NCBI GenBank assembly: GCA_964647255.1 | Contig: CAZYGI010000059.1 | Location: 1-23,334 of the forward strand | Direction: 5' to 3' | Length of the DNA: 23,334 bases | Origin: CAWJEL01 sp964647255 | GTDB lineage: Bacteria > Chloroflexota > Anaerolineae > CG2-30-64-16 | In this document: positions 7,285 to 14,492 of the stretch, one piece after another | Numbering within the stretch: position 1 is the stretch's first letter | Layout: the number at the start of each line of letters is the position of its first letter | The notes under the pieces: model-generated | What the model was told of the DNA's origin: nothing | What the model saw: only the letters and a program-made list of their open reading frames with translations | Database searches by the model: none | Made by a program: the position numbers and the translations under genes

Positions 7285-7377
7285 ATCGGTATGAGTATCG
7301 CATAGTTCGCCGATGCCTGAAGTGCCCGCTCTACCCAATCGCCAAGAATCCGGTTTGCCCGCCGGCCTCACGTCACG

Positions 7378-8313
7378 TCAGGCCTCCAAATGTGCAAACA
7401 ACGCCGTGCTGAGATAGCGCTCGCCGTTCGACGGCACGATAACCACGATGCGTTTGCCCGCGTTCTCGGGGCGGCGGGCCACTTGCAGCGCGGCGTGGAT
7501 CGCCGCGCCGGAGCTGATGCCCACGAGCAAGCCTTCTTCTTTCGGCAGACGCCGCGCCATGGCGAACGCCTCATCATTGGTCACCGGGATGATCTCATCA
7601 ATCAAAGCGGTCTTGAGCACTGCGGGCACGAAACCGGCGCCGATCCCCTGGATCTTGTGCGGGCCGGGCTTGCCGCCGGCGAGCACAGGCGAATCGGCCG
7701 GCTCCACCGCGACGATTTTGAGGCCGGGCCGTCGCGCCTTCAGGACGTCACCGATGCCCGTCAGCGTGCCGCCGGTGCCCACGCCGCCGACCAGGAAGTC
7801 CACCTGACCGTCGGTGTCGCGCCAGATCTCCTCGGCGGTGGTGCGGCGATGGAATTCCGGGTTCGCGGGGTTCTTAAACTGCTGCGGGATGAAATAGCGC
7901 CCGTCGGCCGCGGCCATCTCGTTTGCGACGCGGATCGCGCCCTTCATGCCTTCGCTGCCGGGGGTCAGCACCAACTCGGCGCCGTAGGCGCGCAGCAGCT
8001 TGCGCCGCTCGAGGCTCATGGTTTCCGGCATCACCAGGGTGCAGCGGTAGCCCTTCGCTGCGGCCACCATCGCCAGGCCGATGCCGGTGTTCCCGCTCGT
8101 CGGCTCCAGGATGATCGTGTCCGGCTTGAGCTGGCCTGCGGCCTCCGCGGCTTCGATCATACCCAGCGCGATGCGGTCCTTGACACTGCCGCCGGGATTC
8201 TGGAACTCCAACTTAGCGAGCACTTCGGCGCCCGCGCCCTCTGTCACTCGGTTCAGCCGCACGAGCGGTGTGTTGCCGATCAATTCGTACACGTTATTGG
8301 CGATTTTGGACAT
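7378..8313 (-). CDS. cysK: Cysteine synthase (O-acetylserine sulfhydrylase)
   Basis: This PLP enzyme makes cysteine from O-acetylserine and sulfide. The 311-residue protein shows NPGGSVKDRIA with the PLP lysine Lys45, the substrate loop PTSGNTGIG (71-79), the PLP phosphate-binding GVGTGGTLTG (177-186) and GISSGAA (265-271), whose serine contacts the PLP ring nitrogen. Length and fold type II features match CysK/CysM. The ATG at 8313 has GGAGGAG eight bases upstream, which fixes the start over the longer frame. It precedes the M19-like gene and cysE on the same strand, and follows a JAMM peptidase gene. A Rho-independent terminator (8369-8412) sits in its leader, so expression may be attenuated. 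CysM, which uses O-phosphoserine or a thiocarboxylated carrier, cannot be excluded. Confidence 0.93.
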   Translation of the reverse strand: MSKIANNVYELIGNTPLVRLNRVTEGAGAEVLAKLEFQNPGGSVKDRIALGMIEAAEAAGQLKPDTIILEPTSGNTGIGLAMVAAAKGYRCTLVMPETMSLERRKLLRAYGAELVLTPGSEGMKGAIRVANEMAAADGRYFIPQQFKNPANPEFHRRTTAEEIWRDTDGQVDFLVGGVGTGGTLTGIGDVLKARRPGLKIVAVEPADSPVLAGGKPGPHKIQGIGAGFVPAVLKTALIDEIIPVTNDEAFAMARRLPKEEGLLVGISSGAAIHAALQVARRPENAGKRIVVIVPSNGERYLSTALFAHLEA

Positions 8314-8368
8314 CGAATTTGCTCCTCCGTGATGCATGATGTGTGTTGCGTGACACCGTCAGGTTCCG

Positions 8369-8412
8369 AAAAACAAAAAAGCTCATCCGGGCTTGGTTGC
8401 CCTGCGATGAGC
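8369..8412 (-). terminator. Rho-independent terminator in the cysK leader
   Basis: On the minus strand GCTCATC (8412-8406) pairs with GATGAGC (8387-8381). An inner GGGC/GCCC helix is closed by AACCAA. The stem is followed directly by TTTTTT, G and more T. It lies 56 bases before the cysK ATG and 299 bases after the JAMM stop. It either ends the upstream JAMM operon or works as an attenuator for cysK. Confidence 0.75.
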
Positions 8413-8423
8413 CGTACTGGACT

Positions 8424-8535
8424 GAGAGGTTGGAGATTGGAGGTTGGAGATTGGATCTCTGGAGGCGATAACCTCTGCTTCCAATATCCAACACTGACTT
8501 TTAGCTTCTAAGTTCTAACTTCCAACGTTCTATTT
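8424..8535. repeat. Degenerate heptamer array in cysK leader
   Basis: Sixteen consecutive 7-base words can be set out on the plus strand from 8424. The left part has TGGAGAT twice (8431, 8445) with TGGAGGT and TGGATCT. The right part has TCCAATA, TCCAACA, CTAAGTT, CTAACTT and CCAACGT. The words at the centre (8459-8479) are poor matches. The purine-rich left half and pyrimidine-rich right half are partly complementary and could fold back. The remainder of the 397-base JAMM-cysK gap (8536-8710) holds only a possible short Cys-containing reading frame. Confidence 0.6.
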
Positions 8536-8594
8536 CCTGCGCGACCCACCGCAACGCGTGGCCTCAGCGAGCGTGGGCGGCGCCGGTTGCCGTC

Positions 8595-8657
8595 TCACGC
8601 CCGCCGCAAACACGAGCAGGTGCGGGCGATGGTTCGTCGGGAACGCGAATAGATCAT
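8595..8657 (-). CDS. Possible 20-residue leader peptide with Cys codons
   Basis: ATG at 8657 opens a 20-codon frame ending at TGA (8597-8595). It encodes MIYSRSRR... and then TCSC, with UGC and UGU two codons apart. AAAGGT lies upstream, but at 13 bases or more. It is in the leader between the JAMM gene and cysK, about 180 bases before the cysK-leader terminator. Short frames rich in the pathway's amino acid are known as sensors for attenuation, but such a small frame can arise by chance in GC-rich DNA. Confidence 0.2.
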   Translation of the reverse strand: MIYSRSRRTIARTCSCLRRA

Positions 8658-8710
8658 AAATGCGAACTACCTTTCAACGGTCACGAGTGTAGCTGAACGG
8701 TAGGCCGGCG

Positions 8711-9205
8711 TCAAGTAAGCGAGACTCCGGTGAGCCTGATCTCCCTGGCCGCGCCTGCGGCAATGCGAAACCCCCTAAGCGTGGGATGATCCTGGTGGAC
8801 GCGGCTGACGATCAGGTAAATGCTGTCCGGGTAAGCTGCCTGGACGATGTCAGTTTCCGAGGGCGTCTCGGGGCCGCAGGGGTGCGAGTGGTAGATGGCG
8901 ACCGGGCCCAGCCCCGCGTCCGCCATCTCGATGGTCCGGGCCAGGGTCTCAGGGTCGAGCTCGTAAGCGATCTGCGGCGTCGGCGAGATGTTGCGGCCGG
9001 GGTAGACAGCCTCTGCCCGGAGGATCACCGGGCGCATCGTGGCGGCTTCAGTCGCTGCGGACCCGGCCGGACGACCGAAGCCGTTACTGCGTGGATTTTC
9101 GTGTCGCCCCGCGACCAGCCCACAGACTTCCTCCGGCAGCCCTTGTCGTGCATGGTTGATGATTTCCGCCGCCAGCCGGGCCGGCAAGATGAGCGAGTCT
9201 GCCAT
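8711..9205 (-). CDS. JAMM/MPN+ metallopeptidase, Mec-like
   Basis: The 164-residue protein is a single-domain Zn isopeptidase of the JAB1/MPN/Mov34 family. It shows PEEVCGL with catalytic Glu26 and the complete JAMM motif HSHPxxxxxxSxxD (His106, His108, Ser116, Asp119). In Mycobacterium the homologue Mec cleaves a cysteine from the C-terminus of the sulfur carrier CysO, next to cysM; other members cut ThiS/MoaD-like conjugates. Here cysK and cysE lie downstream on the same strand, which fits a cysteine role, but no CysO/ThiS-like gene is in the window. A Gly/Ala-rich insert at about 35-58 is unusual. The gene lies 31 bases after the MBL-fold gene and its start codon is part of a heptamer array (9201-9242). 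Only a weak GGAT-type ribosome site is present. Confidence 0.85.
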   Translation of the reverse strand: MADSLILPARLAAEIINHARQGLPEEVCGLVAGRHENPRSNGFGRPAGSAATEAATMRPVILRAEAVYPGRNISPTPQIAYELDPETLARTIEMADAGLGPVAIYHSHPCGPETPSETDIVQAAYPDSIYLIVSRVHQDHPTLRGFRIAAGAAREIRLTGVSLT

Positions 9206-9242
9206 GAGCTATCCGCTATTTCCCGTCTGCGATCAGTTATCC
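9201..9242. repeat. Heptamer array across MBL-JAMM junction
   Basis: On the plus strand 9201-9242 divides into six words: GCCATGA, GCTATCC, GCTATTT, CCCGTCT, GCGATCA and GTTATCC. The first contains the JAMM start codon (9203-9205, minus) and the last contains the MBL stop codon (9237-9239, minus). The words resemble those inside the glycosyltransferase at 2065-2106 (GCGATCT, GCCGTCA). Confidence 0.5.
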
Positions 9243-9869
9243 GTCAAAAAAAGGATTGTTCAGCCGCTCCTCGCCGACGGTGCTGGCCTCGCCGTGGCCG
9301 GGGAGCACGGCGTAGTCGTCGGGCAGGCTCAAGATCTGCCCGCGGATGGCAGCCAGCAGCGTGCGCAGGTCGCCGCCCGGCAGATCGGTGCGGCCGATGG
9401 AGCCGGCGAAGAGCGCGTCACCGGTGAAGGCGGAGCGGCCTGAGTGCGCTACAAAGGTGACGCTGCCGGGTGAGTGGCCGGGTGTGTGCCGCACTTCCAG
9501 GCTGATGTCGCCGACCTGGACGAGCTCGCCCGGCGTCAGGTCACCCGCGATAGCCGGCGGTTCGCCCGGATCGTAGCCGAGCCAGGAGCGACAGGTGCGC
9601 CCCATCGCGGCCACGAGCGGTCGCTCGGCGCGGTGGATGTAGAACGGCGCGCCGGTCTGCTCGCTCAATGCCCGGACCGCCAGCAGGTGATCGAAGTGCC
9701 CATGCGTCGCCAGGATGCGGTTGAGCGCCAGCCCATGCCGGGCCAGGACGCTCAGGATGGCGCCGGCCCTGTCGCCGGGGTCAATCACCACGGCCTGGCG
9801 CGTGCGCGCGCAACCCAGGATGTAGCAGTTGACGGCCAACATGCCGACGGGAAGCGTTTCGAGAATCAA
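9237..9869 (-). CDS. MBL-fold metallohydrolase, glyoxalase II-like
   Basis: The 210-residue protein has the full binuclear metal site of the metallo-beta-lactamase fold: THGHFDH (55-61), HTPGHSPGS with His132, TGDALFAGSIGR with Asp151 and LPGHG with His192. It then ends TVGEERLNNPF, as in GloB/YcbL-type hydroxyacylglutathione hydrolase-like proteins. Such enzymes cleave thioesters; persulfide dioxygenases are relatives. The start is TTG 9869, because the family begins with ILETLPVG and no better start codon is near; the closest ribosome-site candidate, AGGAG, is rather far upstream. It sits 30 bases after the GT39 gene and 31 before the JAMM gene, so the three are probably one transcript. Confidence 0.85.
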   Translation of the reverse strand: MILETLPVGMLAVNCYILGCARTRQAVVIDPGDRAGAILSVLARHGLALNRILATHGHFDHLLAVRALSEQTGAPFYIHRAERPLVAAMGRTCRSWLGYDPGEPPAIAGDLTPGELVQVGDISLEVRHTPGHSPGSVTFVAHSGRSAFTGDALFAGSIGRTDLPGGDLRTLLAAIRGQILSLPDDYAVLPGHGEASTVGEERLNNPFFDG

Positions 9870-9899
9870 GGGAGGGAGGCGCTCCTGGACGCGGGAAGT

Positions 9900-12380
9900 T
9901 TATTGTGCGGCCGGCTGCACCTTCACGGTGCCCAGATAGGCCGGCCCTCCGGCCTGGGTTTTGGCGTCGGGCTCCATCACCAGGCTGAGCCGGTAGGTGT
10001 CAGGGGGAAGATCGTCCGGAAGTTGGAGATCGTGTTCCCCGCGCACGATGTCGCCCTCCTGCCAGAGGGTGGTCGCGTAGGTCGCGCTGACCAGCGGCGC
10101 CTCCAGCGTGGCGACGGTGGCGCCGTTGCTGTCGTTCAGCGTGACGCTGAACCACCAGTCGGCGCGCGGATGCGCGTTGGCTTGCCAGTAGAAGGTCAGA
10201 TGCAGACGGTCGCCGGGGTTGATCGGCGTTTCCGGCGCATGTCCGAAACCGCGCTTGTAGCGATCATGTCCCAGGAGGGCAATGCTGCCGAAGTCGAACC
10301 GTTGGGTGAACATCATGTTCAGCGCCTCCAAAGCCGGCGGCGTCTGGGAGCGCGCCACGGTGATCGGCGGCAGGCTGTAGAAGTCACTGCCGTCCGGCAG
10401 CCTCAACCGCCCCATGGTTTGCATGTCATAAAGGCCGATGATGCGCCGATAGGTGCCGGGCGGCGTGCCGGGTGGGATCAGGAGGCCGTGATTGTCTTGC
10501 ACCACTTCGCCCGGCTGCCAGGTATCGGTGGGACGGCCCTCGCCGGCCGGCTCTGCATCGCGCTGCGCGATCACCTGGTCGCGGGGATCGAGCAACTGCA
10601 AGAAGACCTTATAGCGCCGGTCGAGCTTGTGCGCCGCCTGCCAGATCAACTGGAGCTGTGTCACCTCCCCTGCGCTCGGCGTCAAGTTCCAGCCGCGATA
10701 GCCCAGCAGCCCGATCGCGTTGCCGAAAGGCACGTTGACGCCATCTTGCACCTCTGCGGGCGGGTTGCGCTCAGGCATAACGTACACAGCCAGGCGCACG
10801 TTGCCGTGCCAGTTGTCCAGGGTCTTGTAGCCGCGGCTGTCCATCCAGGCCTGGATCACCCCCTGGGGATCGGCCTCTTCCGCGGCCCAGTAGATGGCGT
10901 ACACTTTGTCATAGGCCAGGAGCTTCGCCATCTCGGCCTGAGTCGCCTGCAGGTTCAGGGGTCGTTCGCGCGGCAGCGGATAGATGGGCAGACCGGAATG
11001 GAAGTAGTAGTCGAAGACCTCCTGCTGCCCCGGTGCGGTTAACAGGATGGCGTCGTTGGCGTGGGCCGTCGCGCGGATGAACTGAGCGATGCCGCGGTAG
11101 TCATCGCGCGCGACCTTGGGATCAGTGTAGTAGCGGATCAGCGTCTGCCCCGCCAGGATGCCGAAGGCGCCAACGACCGACAGCGTCCACAGGATGGCGG
11201 CTGCGCTCTGCCACCAACGGCGGCCTGCGGGCATGTCAGCGGGCGCAGCGGCCCGCGCCTGATGCAGGTTCCACAGCCATTGGATCGGCCCGATCAATGC
11301 GCGGGCCAGGAGCAGGGCCAACGCCGGGCTGGCGATGAGCAGGAATTTGAGATACGCCTCTCGATAGAGGCCCAGCCCCAGGATCATCGCCGGCGCAGCG
11401 AGAACCCAGGCCACCGGCATGAGAAGGCGCAGCCAATCCCGGCGCCCCTTTCCTTTGATCATGACCGGCCACGGCAGCGCACCGATCAGCGCCAGCGCGG
11501 GCAGCAGCCAGCCCCACCACGCCGTCGCGCCGTTCTGGGCGACCGGGCCCAGGCTCAACGTGTTCAGCAGCACCCGGACCTGTGTCAGGAGGTCAGTCTT
11601 GACCGCGATGCGCGGCCAGGCGCCGAGCTGGTGCACCGCGATGCCCAGCCAGGGCGCGTAGCAGAAGATCATCAGCACCAGCAGGAGGATCCAGCGCAAC
11701 GCGCGCCAGCCGACCGCCCCGCGGTGCCACGTCTTGATGAGCCACAGCCCGTAGAGCAGCGTCAGCAGGCCGATCATCAGCGCGAACGCGTAGTGCGTGT
11801 AGAGGCCGGCCGCGCAGACGAGCGCCAACAGCACGCCGGAGAACGACAGCGGCGGCAGCCCTGCCCGCGGCAACAGCCCCCCGGGCGAGGCGCCACTCGG
11901 CAGCCGCGCATCTTCCCGCGAGACGTACCAGCAGAAGCTGAGGACGGCCAGCGTCGCCTCCAACGCCGCCAGGATATACATGCGGGCTTCCTGGCTGTAG
12001 TAAACCTGGAACGGCGCCAGCGCGGCGAAGGCCGCGGCCACCAGCCCGGTGGCGCTGTTGAAGATTTTCGTGCCGAGGGTCGCCACCGCCAGCACCAACA
12101 GCGTACCGATCAGCGCACTGAGTGAGCGCAGTGCAGCCTCAGTCGTGCCGAAGAGCCGCGTCCAGAGGTGCAGCAACCAGTAATAGAGCGGGGGATGGAT
12201 ATCGTTGCTGGCATCGGCGGCGATGCGGGCGAAAGAGCGACCGGCCAGGGCGGCGCTGTTGCCCTCATCGGCCCAGAGGCTTTGCGCCCCCAGGTTGTAG
12301 AAGCGCAGCCCCGCCGCCGCCGCCAGGATGATCAGCAACAGGAAAATGATCAGTCCGGTGTCGCGTCGTGAATTTTTCAT
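9900..12380 (-). CDS. Family 39-like membrane glycosyltransferase with soluble C-terminal tail
   Basis: The 826-residue protein belongs to the PMT/ArnT-like GT-C superfamily. The first helix (8-25) is followed by RFYNLGAQSLWADEG, whose Asp38-Glu39 is the usual catalytic pair of the first outer loop, and by NDIHPPLYYWLLH. About eleven further hydrophobic segments run to about residue 405. These enzymes use polyprenyl-phosphate sugars and act on the outer face of the membrane. The last 420 residues or so are soluble and probably extracytoplasmic. They hold what look like two related beta-rich units, GLLGYRGWNLTPSAGEVTQL and ALLGHDRYKRG...PGDRLHLTFYW, common in Chloroflexota proteins of this class. 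The ATG has no clear ribosome-binding site. It may act with the upstream glycoside hydrolase in cell-surface glycan metabolism; acceptor unknown. Confidence 0.85.
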   Translation of the reverse strand: MKNSRRDTGLIIFLLLIILAAAAGLRFYNLGAQSLWADEGNSAALAGRSFARIAADASNDIHPPLYYWLLHLWTRLFGTTEAALRSLSALIGTLLVLAVATLGTKIFNSATGLVAAAFAALAPFQVYYSQEARMYILAALEATLAVLSFCWYVSREDARLPSGASPGGLLPRAGLPPLSFSGVLLALVCAAGLYTHYAFALMIGLLTLLYGLWLIKTWHRGAVGWRALRWILLLVLMIFCYAPWLGIAVHQLGAWPRIAVKTDLLTQVRVLLNTLSLGPVAQNGATAWWGWLLPALALIGALPWPVMIKGKGRRDWLRLLMPVAWVLAAPAMILGLGLYREAYLKFLLIASPALALLLARALIGPIQWLWNLHQARAAAPADMPAGRRWWQSAAAILWTLSVVGAFGILAGQTLIRYYTDPKVARDDYRGIAQFIRATAHANDAILLTAPGQQEVFDYYFHSGLPIYPLPRERPLNLQATQAEMAKLLAYDKVYAIYWAAEEADPQGVIQAWMDSRGYKTLDNWHGNVRLAVYVMPERNPPAEVQDGVNVPFGNAIGLLGYRGWNLTPSAGEVTQLQLIWQAAHKLDRRYKVFLQLLDPRDQVIAQRDAEPAGEGRPTDTWQPGEVVQDNHGLLIPPGTPPGTYRRIIGLYDMQTMGRLRLPDGSDFYSLPPITVARSQTPPALEALNMMFTQRFDFGSIALLGHDRYKRGFGHAPETPINPGDRLHLTFYWQANAHPRADWWFSVTLNDSNGATVATLEAPLVSATYATTLWQEGDIVRGEHDLQLPDDLPPDTYRLSLVMEPDAKTQAGGPAYLGTVKVQPAAQ

Positions 12381-12388
12381 AGCGTTCT

Positions 12389-12417
12389 TTTATGAGGGTA
12401 TGCTACGAGCAATGCAA
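12389..12417 (-). promoter_or_regulatory. Weak promoter candidate for GT39 gene
   Basis: On the minus strand TTGCAT (12417-12412) and CATAAA (12394-12389) are 17 bases apart. The predicted start, near 12382, would leave a leader of about two bases before the ATG at 12380. This would fit a leaderless mRNA and the missing ribosome site. The rest of the 210-base gap (12418-12590) holds a fragment reading TCATCCTAAGCG, which may be a decayed copy of the CAYCCT repeat; otherwise I see nothing there. Confidence 0.25.
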
Positions 12418-12590
12418 GCTGCCGTGACGCGCAACACTGTAACAGATTATCGGTCGGTTGTCCAGTGGCCGGGGACACCGGACTTGCATCGCGCCAGCGC
12501 AACTCTGTCATCCTAAGCGGGTTGCCGACTCAACCTCCGTTGCGGGAGGGATTCAACATAACAGCCGCACCCTGAAACGATCATCTGGGC

Positions 12591-14222
12591 TCATCGGCGG
12601 ATGGCGATGGCCGCAACCCCGGCGGAGGCTTCCGCTTTGACGGTGACTTGGTGCGCGCCGTCGTCCAGATCACGGGCCACGACGACGCCCCGGGCGGCAT
12701 TCAATCCGTCGCACAGGATCGTCACCGCCGGGCGTTCATCCACGGCCACTGTGAGCGCGCCGCCGGAGTCCGCCGGGAAGATCGAGACGGTGCTGCCATG
12801 AAACGCGAAGCTCAATTGGCTGCCGGCCGCGCCCGCCCGCCAGATCTTGCCGAACGGCGCCGCGGCCGCAGGGATCGTCTCCCACGCGCCTTCGGACCGG
12901 ATCGCCCAGCCCGCCGGCTCGTGCGTGCCGGGGTAGAGCGCCGGCTGCACCGCCGTGATGTACGCTTTGAGGCTGTGATAGGCCGGTTGCAGCGTGAAGT
13001 CGGGATCGGCGAGCCGGAAATACGCCTCGGGCCTGCCGGATTTCGCCCATTCGTCGGTGGCGCGCTTGAAATACCAGGTGTTGACCACGCCGACCCACGG
13101 CCACTCCGCCAGGATGCGCTGGTACGCCAACACCTCGTAGCGCGCTTGCGTCTCTGGGCTGACCCGGCCGTAGTTGGCTGGCACGCCCTCCGGCGCGGCG
13201 TTCCACGCCATCTCGCTGATCCAGATCGGCTTGGCCGCGTCGCCGTTTGCCACCATCACGTCGCGCACGAACTGCGGCCGGCTGAAGTTCATCACCCGCG
13301 GGTGCATGCGTCGGTCGGTCGGCCCGGACCACAGGCCGTAGTCCTGCATCGCCATGATATCAAAATAGGGCGCGGCGCCTGCGTCGTACATCCGCTGGAG
13401 AAAGATCAGGTCGTTGAGCGCGTTGTTCGGCGGCGGCGCATCCGGCTGGAGCGCGATGGTGCTCGCCAGCGCACCGGAGATGATCACGACGTTCGGATCG
13501 GCCTCACGGGCGCGGGTCGCTGCGATCTTCAGCAGCCGGGTGTAGTCCTCCGGGCTGATGCTGTAGCTGCCCCACTCCGGATAGATGTTCGGTTCGTTCC
13601 AGATCTGATAGTAGCGGATGCGGCCCCGATAGCGCCCAACGAGCTGGTAGACGAAGTCGCCGAAGTCCGCGTAGTTGTCGGGCGGGGCAAAGGTATTCTG
13701 TTCGTTGTTGACCGCGCGGCTCCACGCGGGCGGCGTGCTGACGCGGACGATCAACTCCATGTCGTACTTCTCGGCCAGGTCTACGATCTGATCGTATTTG
13801 GCCCAGGCCGATTTGGTGGGCGCGTTGCGGTGATCCTCGAAGTCGCCTTTGCCGTGGATTTCGATGTCCTGCCAGGGAAATTCCTGGCGCAGCCAGTGGA
13901 AGCCCGCCTCGGCCGCCAGCTTCACCGTCTGCTCGCGCTTGGCCGGCTCGACCTCTTCGTTCAGGAAGACATTGACCCCGAACGGACTCACGTCGGTGTA
14001 CCGAACGGGCGCCTCTGGCGCGAGATTCAGGCGCGGCCTGAGCAAGTCGGCACTGAGGTCGGTGAGGCCCTTGAGCTGGGAGAAGAGGCGTTCTTCGCCC
14101 GTGAGGTTGAAAAGCAGGGCGTTGAGCGGTTGTCGCGCCAGAAAAAACGCCGCGAGGAGGCCGGCCGCCAACAACACCGCGACCAGCACAGGCGCGAACG
14201 ATCGGTGGGAGGTGCGTTTCAT
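12591..14222 (-). CDS. Membrane-anchored glycoside hydrolase (clan GH-A type)
   Basis: The 543-residue protein starts at ATG 14222 with a positively charged N-terminus and one hydrophobic helix (11-30), so it is anchored with the enzyme outside. Residues about 75-425 form a TIM-barrel hydrolase: FGVNVF, HWLRQEFPWQDIE, YYQIWNEPN with acid/base Glu210, and KPIWISEMAW with nucleophile Glu337. This pattern is typical of GH-A families such as GH5 and GH39. Residues about 440-543 are beta-rich and resemble a carbohydrate-binding or wall-associated module (WRAGAAGSQLSFAFHGSTV). The exact substrate cannot be read from the sequence. An upstream in-frame ATG at 14372 would place repeat-derived sequence at the N-terminus and is unlikely. 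The GT39 gene follows 210 bases downstream. Confidence 0.8.
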   Translation of the reverse strand: MKRTSHRSFAPVLVAVLLAAGLLAAFFLARQPLNALLFNLTGEERLFSQLKGLTDLSADLLRPRLNLAPEAPVRYTDVSPFGVNVFLNEEVEPAKREQTVKLAAEAGFHWLRQEFPWQDIEIHGKGDFEDHRNAPTKSAWAKYDQIVDLAEKYDMELIVRVSTPPAWSRAVNNEQNTFAPPDNYADFGDFVYQLVGRYRGRIRYYQIWNEPNIYPEWGSYSISPEDYTRLLKIAATRAREADPNVVIISGALASTIALQPDAPPPNNALNDLIFLQRMYDAGAAPYFDIMAMQDYGLWSGPTDRRMHPRVMNFSRPQFVRDVMVANGDAAKPIWISEMAWNAAPEGVPANYGRVSPETQARYEVLAYQRILAEWPWVGVVNTWYFKRATDEWAKSGRPEAYFRLADPDFTLQPAYHSLKAYITAVQPALYPGTHEPAGWAIRSEGAWETIPAAAAPFGKIWRAGAAGSQLSFAFHGSTVSIFPADSGGALTVAVDERPAVTILCDGLNAARGVVVARDLDDGAHQVTVKAEASAGVAAIAIRR

Positions 14223-14273
14223 TCCGAGCACACGCCAGTGGCGGACGAATTTGACTCGATTGCCCTGCAGCGA

Positions 14274-14333
14274 GCATCCTGAGCGGGTGAACAGCGCAAG
14301 GTGCGGTGCGGCGAGTCGCCAGTCGAAGGATGC
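14274..14333 (-). repeat. CAYCCT-type imperfect palindrome, copy 1
   Basis: Read on the minus strand, the unit begins GCATCCTTCGACTG and ends CCGCTCAGGATGC, so its ends are inverted. Two further copies at 14356-14436 and 18584-18630 share the CGACTG and TCAGG blocks. The size (60 bases) and imperfect fold suggest a REP- or MITE-like element without a coding region. Confidence 0.55.
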
Positions 14334-14355
14334 GGGCCGAGTTCTGTCCCAAGCC

Positions 14356-14436
14356 GCATGCTTCGACTGCACTCCGCTGCGAGAGTGGAGATCCGGCTGT
14401 TGCGCCGGATTCGCCGCTCCATTCCGCTCAGGGATG
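14356..14436 (+). repeat. CAYCCT-type imperfect palindrome, copy 2
   Basis: This plus-strand copy starts GCATGCTTCGACTGC and ends CCGCTCAGGGATG. It is oriented opposite to copy 1, 22 bases away, so the two form a large imperfect inverted pair upstream of the glycoside hydrolase gene. The middle contains its own hairpin ATCCGG...CCGGAT (14391-14410). The assembly gap begins 47 bases later. Confidence 0.5.
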
Positions 14437-14482
14437 TAGGAAATGGTTTTTTGTCGAGTCGCGAGGCCTTCTTGACGTCTAC

Positions 14483-14492
14483 NNNNNNNNNN
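14483..14492. other. Assembly gap (10 Ns)
   Basis: Ten Ns join two contigs. The stop codon of the SH3 lipoprotein gene (14493-14495) is the first unambiguous sequence on the right side. The true gap length is unknown, so the distance between this gene and the glycoside hydrolase should not be trusted, and a missing gene cannot be excluded. Confidence 0.95.

Noticed and set aside
8381..8412. SAM riboswitch suggested by GGGCAACC
   Set aside because: The other conserved SAM-I helices and the AGAGAGG-type segment are not present; the bases belong to the terminator stem.
8536..8560. T-box riboswitch upstream of cysK
   Set aside because: The nearest sequence, GCGGTGGGTCGCGC on the minus strand, lacks the conserved UGGNACC core, and the leader terminator has no complement to a T-box.
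12418..12590. Small gene between the glycoside hydrolase and GT39
   Set aside because: Short frames there have no ribosome site or recognisable sequence; only a possible decayed repeat fragment is visible.
9474..14282. Two long plus-strand open frames opposite the GT39 and glycoside hydrolase genes
   Set aside because: Both are shadows of minus-strand genes that have membrane helices and catalytic motifs; the plus frames are rich in Arg, Gln and His and have no family features.
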